The position numbers were made by a program, and so were the translations under genes. Shown here in pieces: positions 1-5,389 of a stretch of DNA of 6,640 bases. The notes below the pieces were generated by a model. It saw only the letters and a list, made by a program, of their open reading frames with translations, was not told the DNA's origin and ran no database searches. This DNA is from an uncultured Dyadobacter sp. (GTDB taxonomy: Bacteria > Bacteroidota > Bacteroidia > Cytophagales > Spirosomataceae), in NCBI GenBank assembly GCA_946481035.1, contig CAMLNK010000229.1, positions 1-6,640 of the forward strand, written 5' to 3'. Position 1 is the first letter of the stretch. Each line of letters opens with the position of its first letter.

Positions 1-72
1 CCCGTTCGCATGAACAGTTCTACACCGACATTTATTGACAGGACGATCGCTGGTCGTAATGCCGTTAAATAG
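1..72 (+). other. possible 3' end of a gene entering from the left
   Basis: Frame 1 is open from the first base to a TAG at 70-72 and would encode the last 23 residues of a protein ending in AGRNAVK. A six-base-pair hairpin begins at the last base of that stop, and the next gene converges from the other strand, which fits a gene end. The stretch is too short to recognise a family. Frame 3 is also open, from base 3 to a TGA at 36-38, so neither the frame nor the coding nature is secure. Confidence 0.25.
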
Positions 73-88
73 CTGAGCTAGTCTCAGC
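72..88. terminator. small hairpin between convergent gene ends
   Basis: GCTGAG (72-77) and CTCAGC (83-88) pair perfectly around a five-base loop. The hairpin lies between a possible plus-strand gene end (stop 70-72) and the minus-strand membrane-protein gene ending at 118. No clear T-run follows on either strand, so it is at best a weak or bidirectional terminator. The position is suggestive but the structure is small. Confidence 0.3.
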
Positions 89-117
89 GAAGATAAAATG
101 GTCTAATAATAGCGGAT

Positions 118-585
118 TTAATTGAACTTGAAGATGCTGAGCACGTATATGATCAGAAAAAACAGCATTTGAATGAGCTGCACGAGCATGAAGTTCCTGT
201 TGGCTGCGCGCCAATGAGTTGTTAAAGAGCCCTCACTCAGCGCTTGGTCAAGCCGTTTGCCAATTGCCCGCCGTATAGCCAAGCCGTTGATGATGATTAG
301 CAGCAACACAACCATCTTTACCCTGAACCAAAGCTGGATTCCCCAAACCTGGTGTAACTCGACCATCATCGCAACGCCCGATGCCAGTATCACAAGCATT
401 CCTATCCCCAGGAACCTTTGAAGACTACTAAGGTAACCTGCCATTGCAAATTGCCGGCCATCATTTGCCAGGAAGGCTACGCGAAACATGCGAAACGTGA
501 AGAAGTCCAGGAAGGTAGTTCCTGCCATAATGGTAATACCGACAATGTGGATCACCAAAGCTGCATTATAGACTGTGGGGTTCAT
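118..585 (-). CDS. four-helix integral membrane protein, unknown function
   Basis: This 155-residue protein has four predicted membrane segments, at about residues 5-30, 58-77, 85-104 and 131-151, separated by short basic loops. Charged or polar residues sit in or at the ends of helices (H13, D27, R88 and K90), a layout reminiscent of small CopD-like or DUF2269-like inner-membrane proteins. That likeness is a general impression and I do not recognise the family. The ATG at 583-585 lies inside the 3' end of the DoxX-like gene, with a 20-base overlap, so the two are almost certainly co-transcribed and probably translationally coupled. No independent Shine-Dalgarno is obvious, which agrees with coupling. 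The likely role is as a partner of the DoxX-like protein in the inner membrane under control of the divergent MarR regulator. The substrate is unknown. Confidence 0.85.
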   Translation of the reverse strand: MNPTVYNAALVIHIVGITIMAGTTFLDFFTFRMFRVAFLANDGRQFAMAGYLSSLQRFLGIGMLVILASGVAMMVELHQVWGIQLWFRVKMVVLLLIIINGLAIRRAIGKRLDQALSEGSLTTHWRAANRNFMLVQLIQMLFFLIIYVLSIFKFN

Positions 586-976
586 GAGCTGTCTGTTTTA
601 ATAAATTTTTTTGTGTGATTTCCTTGCCTGACACGTACCGGATGCAGATAAACACCAGCGCGAGGTCCAGACAGACGAAGATGATCTTACCCGCCGGATC
701 ACCACTGCATATATGTGCGGTGAGTGCAGAGACCATCGTAATCATGAACCCGGCATAAACCCATTCTCTCATTCGCAAAGTACTGGATGGTATGATCAGC
801 ACCAGCGCGCCAGCGATTTTGGCAACAACCAGTTCAATTCTGAAATAATCTGGAAAACCTAATTTTCTCAGATCACCGGCATGCGCGTAAGAGTAGTAGG
901 CACTGAACAGAATGAAGAAAATAATGAAACTCTTGGCGGCCCAATAGAGCCGTACCTTGTTGACTGAAGTTTTCAT
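566..976 (-). CDS. DoxX-like family inner-membrane protein
   Basis: The 136-residue product has four membrane segments. The segment order and wording (SAYYSYAHAG, then LGFPDYFRIELVVAKIAGAL, then REWVYAGFMITMVSALTAHI) match the Bacteroidota DoxX-like (DoxX_2) group: a short helix ending in a small-residue turn, LGFPDYF, an 'AKIxGAL' helix, and an 'EWxYAGF...AHxxSGD' helix. The frame is open to 1009, but I chose the ATG at 974-976 because starts at 1006 or 1009 would lie within the -7 promoter element at 1007-1014. Members have no settled biochemical activity. Relatives such as Bacillus subtilis MhqP and CatD belong to MarR- or DUF24-controlled responses to quinones and electrophiles. The gene is first of a two-gene unit with the overlapping four-helix protein. 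Repression by the divergent MarR protein is inferred from palindromes over the promoter. Confidence 0.85.
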   Translation of the reverse strand: MKTSVNKVRLYWAAKSFIIFFILFSAYYSYAHAGDLRKLGFPDYFRIELVVAKIAGALVLIIPSSTLRMREWVYAGFMITMVSALTAHICSGDPAGKIIFVCLDLALVFICIRYVSGKEITQKNLLKQTAHEPHSL

Positions 977-1006
977 GTTTTTATTTCGTTTACGTAATAT
1001 TTTCAT

Positions 1007-1037
1007 CAAAAGTAATACGAAAACGTATTAAAACAAA
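1007..1037 (-). promoter_or_regulatory. Bacteroidota-type promoter of the DoxX-like operon
   Basis: Read on the minus strand, TTTG (complement of 1034-1037) is followed after exactly 19 bases by TACTTTTG (complement of 1007-1014). This matches the Bacteroidota housekeeping consensus TTTG-N19-TAnnTTTG at every specified base. Transcription would begin near position 1000, leaving a leader of about 25 bases before the ATG at 976. Two palindromes overlie it, one between the two elements and one across the -33 element. Confidence 0.75.
1013..1030. promoter_or_regulatory. palindrome between -33 and -7 elements (probable MarR site)
   Basis: TAATACG (1013-1019) and CGTATTA (1024-1030) are perfect inverted repeats around AAAA. 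The 18-base site fits the length of a typical MarR-dimer operator and fills the spacer of the minus-strand promoter, touching its -7 element. A protein bound here would exclude RNA polymerase. It overlaps the larger palindrome at 1027-1062 by four bases. Confidence 0.55.
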
Positions 1038-1062
1038 TAATTCCGAAATTATTTGTTTTAAT
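1027..1062. promoter_or_regulatory. long near-perfect palindrome in the marR/doxX intergenic region
   Basis: ATTAAAACAAATAATT (1027-1042) and AATTATTTGTTTTAAT (1047-1062) are exact reverse complements, 16 bases each, around CCGA. The left arm contains the -33 element of the DoxX promoter. The right arm ends 26 bases before the MarR start codon. Length, AT-rich arms and position between divergent regulator and target genes all fit a MarR operator controlling both directions. It is not followed by a T-run and precedes both genes, so a terminator is unlikely. Confidence 0.65.
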
Positions 1063-1088
1063 TTGCTACGATAGCGAAGTAAATTAAG

Positions 1089-1721
1089 ATGAACAAGACG
1101 GTCGAGCTCGTAAATCATTGGGCAGAATTTGAGAAGAAACATCCCGAAGGGACCATTGATGACTTTTGTCGTTATCATCTGGCTCATCAACAGCACCGGG
1201 TGGATGTCGGGCCACTGGTTGGTGGCGTTGTTCCGTCTTTCAGTGACGGACTGTTGATGAAAATTATCGGCCGGATAAGCAAGCTCAATATGGCATATGC
1301 CAATATAGCCTTGAGGGATACGGGCCTTAATCAAATCGAGGAGTTCGGAATGCTCATGACTATCCGCAAGCAGGGAAATCCCAGAAAGACAGACGTGATC
1401 AATGCAAACCTTTTCGAGCTGTCGAGCGGCACGGACATGCTTAACCGGATGAAAAAGCGCGGCCTGATCAAAGAGTACGGCGACCAGGAGGATAAACGCT
1501 CAAAACGGATCGAATTAACAACGCTGGGGGAGCAGGTTGCTACCGAGTGCTCGGGTCGGATCGGCAAGAATGCAAGAATGCTCATGGCTCAGCTTCATGA
1601 GGAGGATAAAGCGCTCTGCATACAGATCCTCAAAGATGTCGAGATAAAGCTGTCGGCTTCCTGGCAGAAACATAGAGGTAAGGAATTCAAGGAAATCTAC
1701 GAGGAGCTAATGCGAGGGTAG
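1089..1721 (+). CDS. MarR-family winged-helix transcriptional regulator
   Basis: This 210-residue protein has a MarR fold. Helices of the dimer interface lie at about 55-80, the helix-turn-helix at about 86-125 (LFELSSGTDMLNRMKKRGLI), and the wing at 130-143 carries the hallmark D135-K-R137...R140...L143-T144. C-terminal helices from about 148 to 207 complete the dimer domain. The roughly 50-residue N-terminal extension makes it longer than the usual 140-160 residues. Cysteines at 27, 154 and 177 could sense thiol-reactive compounds, but nothing shows that they do. The ATG at 1089 has only a weak AT-rich upstream region, as is common in Bacteroidota. The gene diverges from the DoxX-like operon across two strong palindromes. 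The natural reading is a ligand- or redox-responsive repressor of that operon and of itself. Confidence 0.9.
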   Translation: MNKTVELVNHWAEFEKKHPEGTIDDFCRYHLAHQQHRVDVGPLVGGVVPSFSDGLLMKIIGRISKLNMAYANIALRDTGLNQIEEFGMLMTIRKQGNPRKTDVINANLFELSSGTDMLNRMKKRGLIKEYGDQEDKRSKRIELTTLGEQVATECSGRIGKNARMLMAQLHEEDKALCIQILKDVEIKLSASWQKHRGKEFKEIYEELMRG

Positions 1722-1999
1722 CCATTCCTAGTCAATTTGTGTTGTGAGCATGAGCGGTGCTGAATTCTTTTAAACTTGGTCATCCTGTGACTACCATATC
1801 ATTCGAGCAGTTGCCTTCCGGCATGCGGCAGCCGCCTTTGTCGCCTGATTTCGATAAATATTGATTTGTTGAAGCACTTGCAGCTAAAAAAGCCCCTACA
1901 TAAGCCTGGTGCAAAACTTCGGCGCGGAGCACTGAATGATTTAAAGTATAAATTCGTAGAATTGCCGTTAACGGCATTTTACGGATTGACCTGCAAATC
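1722..1999. other. intergenic region, MarR gene to Crp/Fnr gene
   Basis: These 278 bases hold no gene I can support. The only structure that stands out is the 14-base palindrome at 1963-1976, listed separately. No consensus TAnnTTTG promoter is visible ahead of the Crp/Fnr gene, and the MarR gene has no strong terminator after it. A minus-strand open frame from 2091 down to 1780 crosses the region but runs antisense into the Crp/Fnr gene. Confidence 0.5.
1963..1976. promoter_or_regulatory. 14-base perfect palindrome upstream of the Crp/Fnr gene
   Basis: TGCCGTT (1963-1969) is directly followed by its reverse complement AACGGCA (1970-1976), ending 23 bases before the start codon at 2000. The position suits an operator for autoregulation or for another repressor. 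The sequence does not resemble the CRP-type GTGA box found after the gene, so a different protein may bind. A chance palindrome cannot be excluded. Confidence 0.35.
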
Positions 2000-2563
2000 A
2001 TGTTTGAGGAACTTAAAACCCATTTTAGCAAGCTGGTATCGCTCACTCCCGAAGAGTTCGTGTATGTCAGTTCGCATTTTACCAGCCGCAAATTCAGAAA
2101 GCATCAATTTCTCGTACAGCAAGGTTCGCCGGTAAGTCAAGACTTTTTTGTAGTGAAGGGCCTGCTGAAATCGTCATTCATCAATGAGCAGGGAAAAGAG
2201 CATATCCTTCAACTGGCGATGGAGGACTGGTGGATATCTGATTACCAGGCGTACTTCAACCAAACCGAGGCCACACTCGATATTATCTGTGTGGAAGATG
2301 TGGAGGTACTTTGCCTGTCGCTGGCGAACCGGGAAAAGCTTTGCAGCGAATTGCACCAGATCGAACATTTTTTCAGAAAAAAATCGAACGCCGGCTACAT
2401 CGCCCTGCAAAGGCGTATATTGTCTTTGATGAGTCAGAGCGCCGCCGAGCGCTACCACGAATTGCTGCAAATGTACCCTTCGCTGGCCCAGCGATTGCCC
2501 AAAACACTGCTGGCCTCTTACCTGGGCGTGTCACGCGAAACGCTCAGCCGCTTGTCGGCTTAG
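2000..2563 (+). CDS. Crp/Fnr-family transcriptional regulator
   Basis: The 187-residue protein has a cyclic-nucleotide-binding-like beta barrel at about residues 10-120 (QFLVQQGSPVSQDFFVVKGL, then EHILQLAMEDWWISDY), a connecting dimer helix at about 115-145, and a C-terminal helix-turn-helix at 164-187. The recognition helix V-S178-R179-E180-T-L-S-R184-L matches E. coli CRP (S-R180-E181-T-V-G-R185), whose Arg, Glu and Arg read GTGA half-sites. The CRP cAMP signature (RGE...RSA) is not seen and there is no cysteine cluster for an Fe-S centre as in FNR, so the signal is unknown. The protein ends only three residues after R184, slightly short. The start at ATG 2000 gives the usual family length. 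A CRP-type box lies one base after the stop, ahead of the DJ-1-like gene, which is probably a target. Confidence 0.9.
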   Translation: MFEELKTHFSKLVSLTPEEFVYVSSHFTSRKFRKHQFLVQQGSPVSQDFFVVKGLLKSSFINEQGKEHILQLAMEDWWISDYQAYFNQTEATLDIICVEDVEVLCLSLANREKLCSELHQIEHFFRKKSNAGYIALQRRILSLMSQSAAERYHELLQMYPSLAQRLPKTLLASYLGVSRETLSRLSA

Positions 2564-2579
2564 CGTGATCTACATCACA
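2564..2579. promoter_or_regulatory. CRP-type binding site upstream of the DJ-1/PfpI gene
   Basis: CGTGATCTACATCACA differs from the E. coli CRP consensus TGTGATCTAGATCACA at only two of 16 positions. The half-sites GTGAT (2565-2569) and ATCAC (2574-2578) are perfect inverted repeats. It begins right after the regulator's stop codon. A -7-like element, CAATTTTG (2624-2631), lies downstream without a good -33 element, so the promoter may need activation. With a start near 2633-2638 the box would centre about 61-67 bases upstream, the range of class I activation. Site identity is strong; the binding partner is inferred. Confidence 0.65.
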
Positions 2580-2656
2580 CCAAAGTAGTGACCTTCTTCC
2601 TGTCGTATCCCGGGTGCAGGCAGCAATTTTGCATTGTCAAAACAATTCAGGAAAAC

Positions 2657-3415
2657 ATGGCAAATGCTTTGGTAAAACTCGCTCTCGTGGCTTCTGTGAT
2701 CAGTTCAAACAGTGACGCGATAGCTCAGACAGGACAAAAAATGGAAAAGAAAATTCTCTTCGTGGTTACGAGCCACGACACAAAAGGCAGCACGGGTGAA
2801 CCTACCGGATATTATCTAGGCGAAGTATCCCATCCATGGGAGGTGCTAGCAGACGCAGGTTATGAAATTGATTTTGTAAGCCCGAAGGGCGGCAAGGCGC
2901 CCGTGGACGGCTTTGATCTGACAGATCCGGTCAACAAGAAGTTTTGGGAAAATGAACAGGCTCGCCGGAAGGTAGAGAACACGCTTACACCAGAGGCTGT
3001 GAACCCCCGGGACTATCAGGCGATTTTTTATGCGGGAGGCCATGGGGCAATGTGGGACCTGGCCGACGACACGAAGCTTGCAGCCATTGCATCTGAAATT
3101 TATGAAAAAAAAGGTGTGGTGGCGGCCGTGTGTCACGGCCCGGCCGGGTTGGTCAATATCAAACTCGCCGATGGTAGTTATTTGGTTAATGGCAAGAAGG
3201 TCAATGCATTCACTAACGAAGAAGAGGCGGCGGTGGGAATGGTAAAGGTGGTGCCTTTCGCGCTCGAATCGCGGTTGATTGAACGTGGGGCAATATTCGA
3301 GAAGTCGGGCAACTGGCAGACGCACGTGGTGACCGACCAGCGGCTGATCACCGGTCAAAATCCGCAGTCTGCGAAAGCAGTAGGGCTGGCGATGCTCGAT
3401 GTGTTAGATAAATAG
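2657..3415 (+). CDS. DJ-1/PfpI-superfamily protein (Hsp31-like), with signal peptide
   Basis: The 252-residue product belongs to the type 1 glutamine amidotransferase-like, Hsp31-like branch of DJ-1/PfpI. The conserved acidic residue is E56 in YYLGEVSHP, the oxyanion loop is AGGHGAMWDL near 126-135, and the nucleophile elbow is AVCHGPAGL with C159 and H160. Relatives act as glyoxalase III/methylglyoxal detoxifiers, chaperones or proteases; the exact activity here is not provable. From ATG 2657 the first 22-26 residues form a signal peptide ending near DAIA-QT, so this form would be periplasmic. An AGGA at 2649-2652 precedes this start. A second ATG at 2741, also behind AGGA (2731-2734), would give a 224-residue cytoplasmic form starting MEKKILFVVTS, the usual family start. 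A GTG at 2588 extends the frame but is unlikely. The upstream CRP-type box suggests control by the neighbouring Crp/Fnr protein. Confidence 0.88.
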   Translation: MANALVKLALVASVISSNSDAIAQTGQKMEKKILFVVTSHDTKGSTGEPTGYYLGEVSHPWEVLADAGYEIDFVSPKGGKAPVDGFDLTDPVNKKFWENEQARRKVENTLTPEAVNPRDYQAIFYAGGHGAMWDLADDTKLAAIASEIYEKKGVVAAVCHGPAGLVNIKLADGSYLVNGKKVNAFTNEEEAAVGMVKVVPFALESRLIERGAIFEKSGNWQTHVVTDQRLITGQNPQSAKAVGLAMLDVLDK

Positions 3416-3587
3416 GAGAAAGGCAGCTCCCGTGTGCCGGGACAATGCATTCCGCAGTAAGGCATTCGTATCGAGAAGGGACTTTGAAAATAAAAAAATG
3501 AACCCGTTTCGCCACGCATCATATGGCATATGGTGTCCGTATTTTGAAACAGCAGTCCAGGTCCATAACCCCTCAAAAACCTCTGTT

Positions 3588-4247
3588 ATGAAGAAATTAG
3601 TTTTCCTTTTGTCTGTGGTATTGTTTGCGGTCTGCACGATCAGCTGCAATAAAAGCCAAACCATACCTGGCCCCCAGCCACAACCTGTAAAGCTTAACCG
3701 CGATTCGGTCCAGGCGGCCTTGCGCTATCCGCTCTACGTGGCCGAAGCCTACCGGTTTATCGGTGCGGATTCCACCGACATAATTAAAGAAGACACCTTA
3801 CTTAACCTCTACCGTAATGCAGTGAGCCTGCAATTCTATTTTGGCACAGCTTCAATTGATTTCTGGGGACTAACCCCAATGCAGAATACCGAAATTTCCG
3901 GAGCTGCGAAAACCTTTTGGAAGGCGATAAAGGTAAGCCGTTCCACAGGCTTAGGGGCTCGGTGGGATGACGAGAAGAATACGGTCGTAGTTGAAAGCAA
4001 ATATGTAACAACGTCTTTCCCTATGGTGATACCCGGAAGAAAGGGGTACCTGGAAGCTTCCAGCTTTAGACATTACTGGACATGGCAGCAGGCGCAGGCC
4101 GCCGCAGTGAAGCCAAGAATGGTCTTTATCTACGAGGATCAGGACCCGAAGCTGGGCAAGGTTACCTATAAAATCATCCTGAAACCGCTCTATCAGTACT
4201 ATCGTGATCCTTATGATCTGGCCTACGCCAAATTTGTCCTATTCTGA
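3588..4247 (+). CDS. predicted lipoprotein of unknown family
   Basis: From ATG 3588 the 219-residue product starts with a lysine-rich n-region and a hydrophobic stretch, then TISC with Cys20 as the probable lipidation site. The -3 residue is Thr rather than the usual Leu, a loose lipobox. A short proline-rich linker (about residues 25-33, PGPQPQP) leads into a mature domain of roughly 185 residues rich in aromatic residues, ending YDLAYAKFVLF. I do not recognise the family. The sequence suggests a single globular periplasmic or outer-membrane-anchored domain without transmembrane helices. The frame is open back to 3432, and an ATG at 3499 exists, but either would bury the signal peptide. The gap of 172 bases from the DJ-1-like gene makes a shared operon uncertain. 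A TATTTTG at 3540-3546 resembles a -7 element. Confidence 0.75.
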   Translation: MKKLVFLLSVVLFAVCTISCNKSQTIPGPQPQPVKLNRDSVQAALRYPLYVAEAYRFIGADSTDIIKEDTLLNLYRNAVSLQFYFGTASIDFWGLTPMQNTEISGAAKTFWKAIKVSRSTGLGARWDDEKNTVVVESKYVTTSFPMVIPGRKGYLEASSFRHYWTWQQAQAAAVKPRMVFIYEDQDPKLGKVTYKIILKPLYQYYRDPYDLAYAKFVLF

Positions 4248-5197
4248 ATATTTACCTCGCATATTTACACCCCCACTAATGCTTTGGGTCGTTTTTGCCC
4301 GGGCCGCTTTTAAAGAAGGTTAAAGCCGAGACGCGATCTTGTTTTTAGAGTCGACAACCAAATCGAGCCCCGGGCGCACAAGAATAGGGGAGAGTCAGTG
4401 CTATATTGATAACTGTCAAGGCCCAGCTAGCCCAGGTAAGAAATGTCTGCGCCGATGCTGAAAAATCATAACGAATCCAAGACAAAATTAAATTTGTAGA
4501 ATAGTTATTAAAAAATTTTACTATTTATTTTGATACGAAATAATTGTATCCTACTTTCAAGATTACAAGACCAAGCCGCACCGGTCCCATATTAGCCAAC
4601 GATCTATTTTCGTAGAAGTTTTCTTTTGTACAGCCCGCTAAAAGAGGGTAGTTCTGCTTTACCGCAAAAGCATGTGATTTAACAATACACGCATTGCTTT
4701 GTTATGATTTATTTTTCAAATGTTACTGCATTTGTACCGGTTTTGTCAATTGGCAAAGGCTGCCTGGGCAGATATTGGCCACCCGGAATTCAGTAGCAAA
4801 CAATAAATCTGACAAGCTGGCAGGGCAATAACTAACCCGATCTGAATCATTAGCCGAAGGCACCAACGATTTTGTTGACTCCGGCTAATCTGCTGACCGA
4901 TCCGGTATTTAGCGCCGCGGTAGGTGTTCACGGGCTTACGTATATTGTATTCAGTTCGTGTGCAGAAAAGACAACGCCATGAAGGTTTAGCTCTATAAGA
5001 TCAAAAGTAAAATTTAGTATTTCAAATTAAATAGAAAACCAATTTCGAAGTGACAAACACTTGCAGAATAAAGTAACGTTTCGCCATTTTGCTTCCATAT
5101 AGGGTGAATCTGGCAGAACGTCACTGAGCAAGTCATTGTCCTTGTAGCATACGCTATTTGCAACGTTATCACCAAAACCTAACTAAGGAAGTAATTC
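4248..5197. other. gene-poor region, no supported gene
   Basis: These 950 bases hold no convincing coding sequence; open frames on both strands are short and lack start signals or recognisable protein features. Visible structure includes an AT-rich block at about 4483-4550. It contains a TAAATTTG matching the -7 consensus (4489-4496, without a -33 partner), inverted repeats AATAGT/ACTATT (4500-4505, 4520-4525) and GATAC/GTATC (4532-4536, 4546-4550). The hairpin at 4849-4889 is listed separately. A minus-strand TACTTTTG (complement of 5002-5009) also lacks a properly spaced -33 element. It may be decayed coding DNA or a regulatory/RNA region. Confidence 0.5.
4849..4889. repeat. interrupted inverted repeat / potential hairpin
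   Basis: ATTAGCCG (4849-4856) and CGGCTAAT (4882-4889) are perfect inverted repeats. Inside them AG/CT (4858-4859, 4879-4880) and CAAC/GTTG (4864-4867, 4874-4877) can also pair, giving a 41-base imperfect hairpin with a GATTTT loop. No T-run follows on the plus strand. It could be part of a structured RNA, a protein site or a relic of an element; nothing nearby decides this. Confidence 0.35.
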
Positions 5198-5389
5198 ATG
5201 AGGAAATTTTTACTGTTGGGAAACCCGCTGGGATCTTCCCGTTGGCAGGTAGTGTCTGCCCAGCAACGAAACGCAACCGGCAGAAATACCTGCGTGCCAC
5301 ACGGTTGGAAAACATCCGCTACAAATCCTGGTCTGCCCCAAAGTTCTTGCGTCCAGCAAGCCGGCATTCGTATTAGTGGCTCAAACTAG
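5198..5389 (+). pseudogene. possible decayed head of an exported (SusC-like) protein
   Basis: The ATG at 5198 follows AAGGAAG (5185-5191), the best Shine-Dalgarno of the region. The first 28 residues, MRKFLLLG...SSRWQVVSAQQ then RNATG, look like a Bacteroidota export signal running into the 'QQRxVTGxVT' that opens many SusC-like receptors. The expected 'LPGVxVxVKGT' does not follow; the frame becomes featureless and stops at TAG 5387-5389. The same frame then stays open to TAA at 5594-5596, including an ATG at 5426 that would give 56 residues. The signal region also contains odd residues for a membrane-crossing helix (N9, P10, R15), as expected after decay. A TATTTG at 5155-5160 is a partial -7 element. 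Alternatives are a genuine small exported protein or a chance frame. Confidence 0.35.

Noticed and set aside
1286..1305. TGGCATATGCCA palindrome, with ATATGGCATATG recurring near 3521-3532
   Set aside because: The first copy is inside the MarR coding sequence and the second is a short match in a spacer; most likely chance.
990..1334. Minus-strand open frame antisense to the MarR gene
   Set aside because: It runs through the divergent promoter and palindromes and opposite a clear MarR protein; its translation shows no domain.
1747..1761. Possible terminator after the MarR gene
   Set aside because: Only five pairs with one G-U and a short, distant T-rich stretch; too weak to call.
1780..2091. 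Minus-strand open frame of 103 codons overlapping the Crp/Fnr start
   Set aside because: The C-terminal half looks slightly protein-like, but the first third is antisense to the Crp/Fnr coding sequence and no ribosome site or known domain is seen.
2846..3358. Long minus-strand open frame of 170 codons
   Set aside because: It is antisense to the DJ-1/PfpI gene, whose catalytic motifs show the plus strand is coding.
3428..3442. TCCCG/CGGGA inverted repeat after the DJ-1-like gene as a terminator
   Set aside because: A five-pair stem with no T-run after it.
4704..4796. Thirty-codon plus-strand frame beginning MIYFSNVTAF
   Set aside because: Short, without a ribosome site or promoter, and no sign of a signal peptide or conserved motif.
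4746..4931. Minus-strand frame of 61 codons with a hydrophobic middle
   Set aside because: The start would be GTG with no ribosome site, and the hydrophobic stretch is weak; it may be chance or remnant.
5158..5376. Overlapping 72-codon plus-strand frame and 62-codon minus-strand frame over the same DNA as the 5198 frame
   Set aside because: Neither has a good ribosome site or a recognisable protein feature; the 5198 frame has both a Shine-Dalgarno and a signal-like N-terminus.
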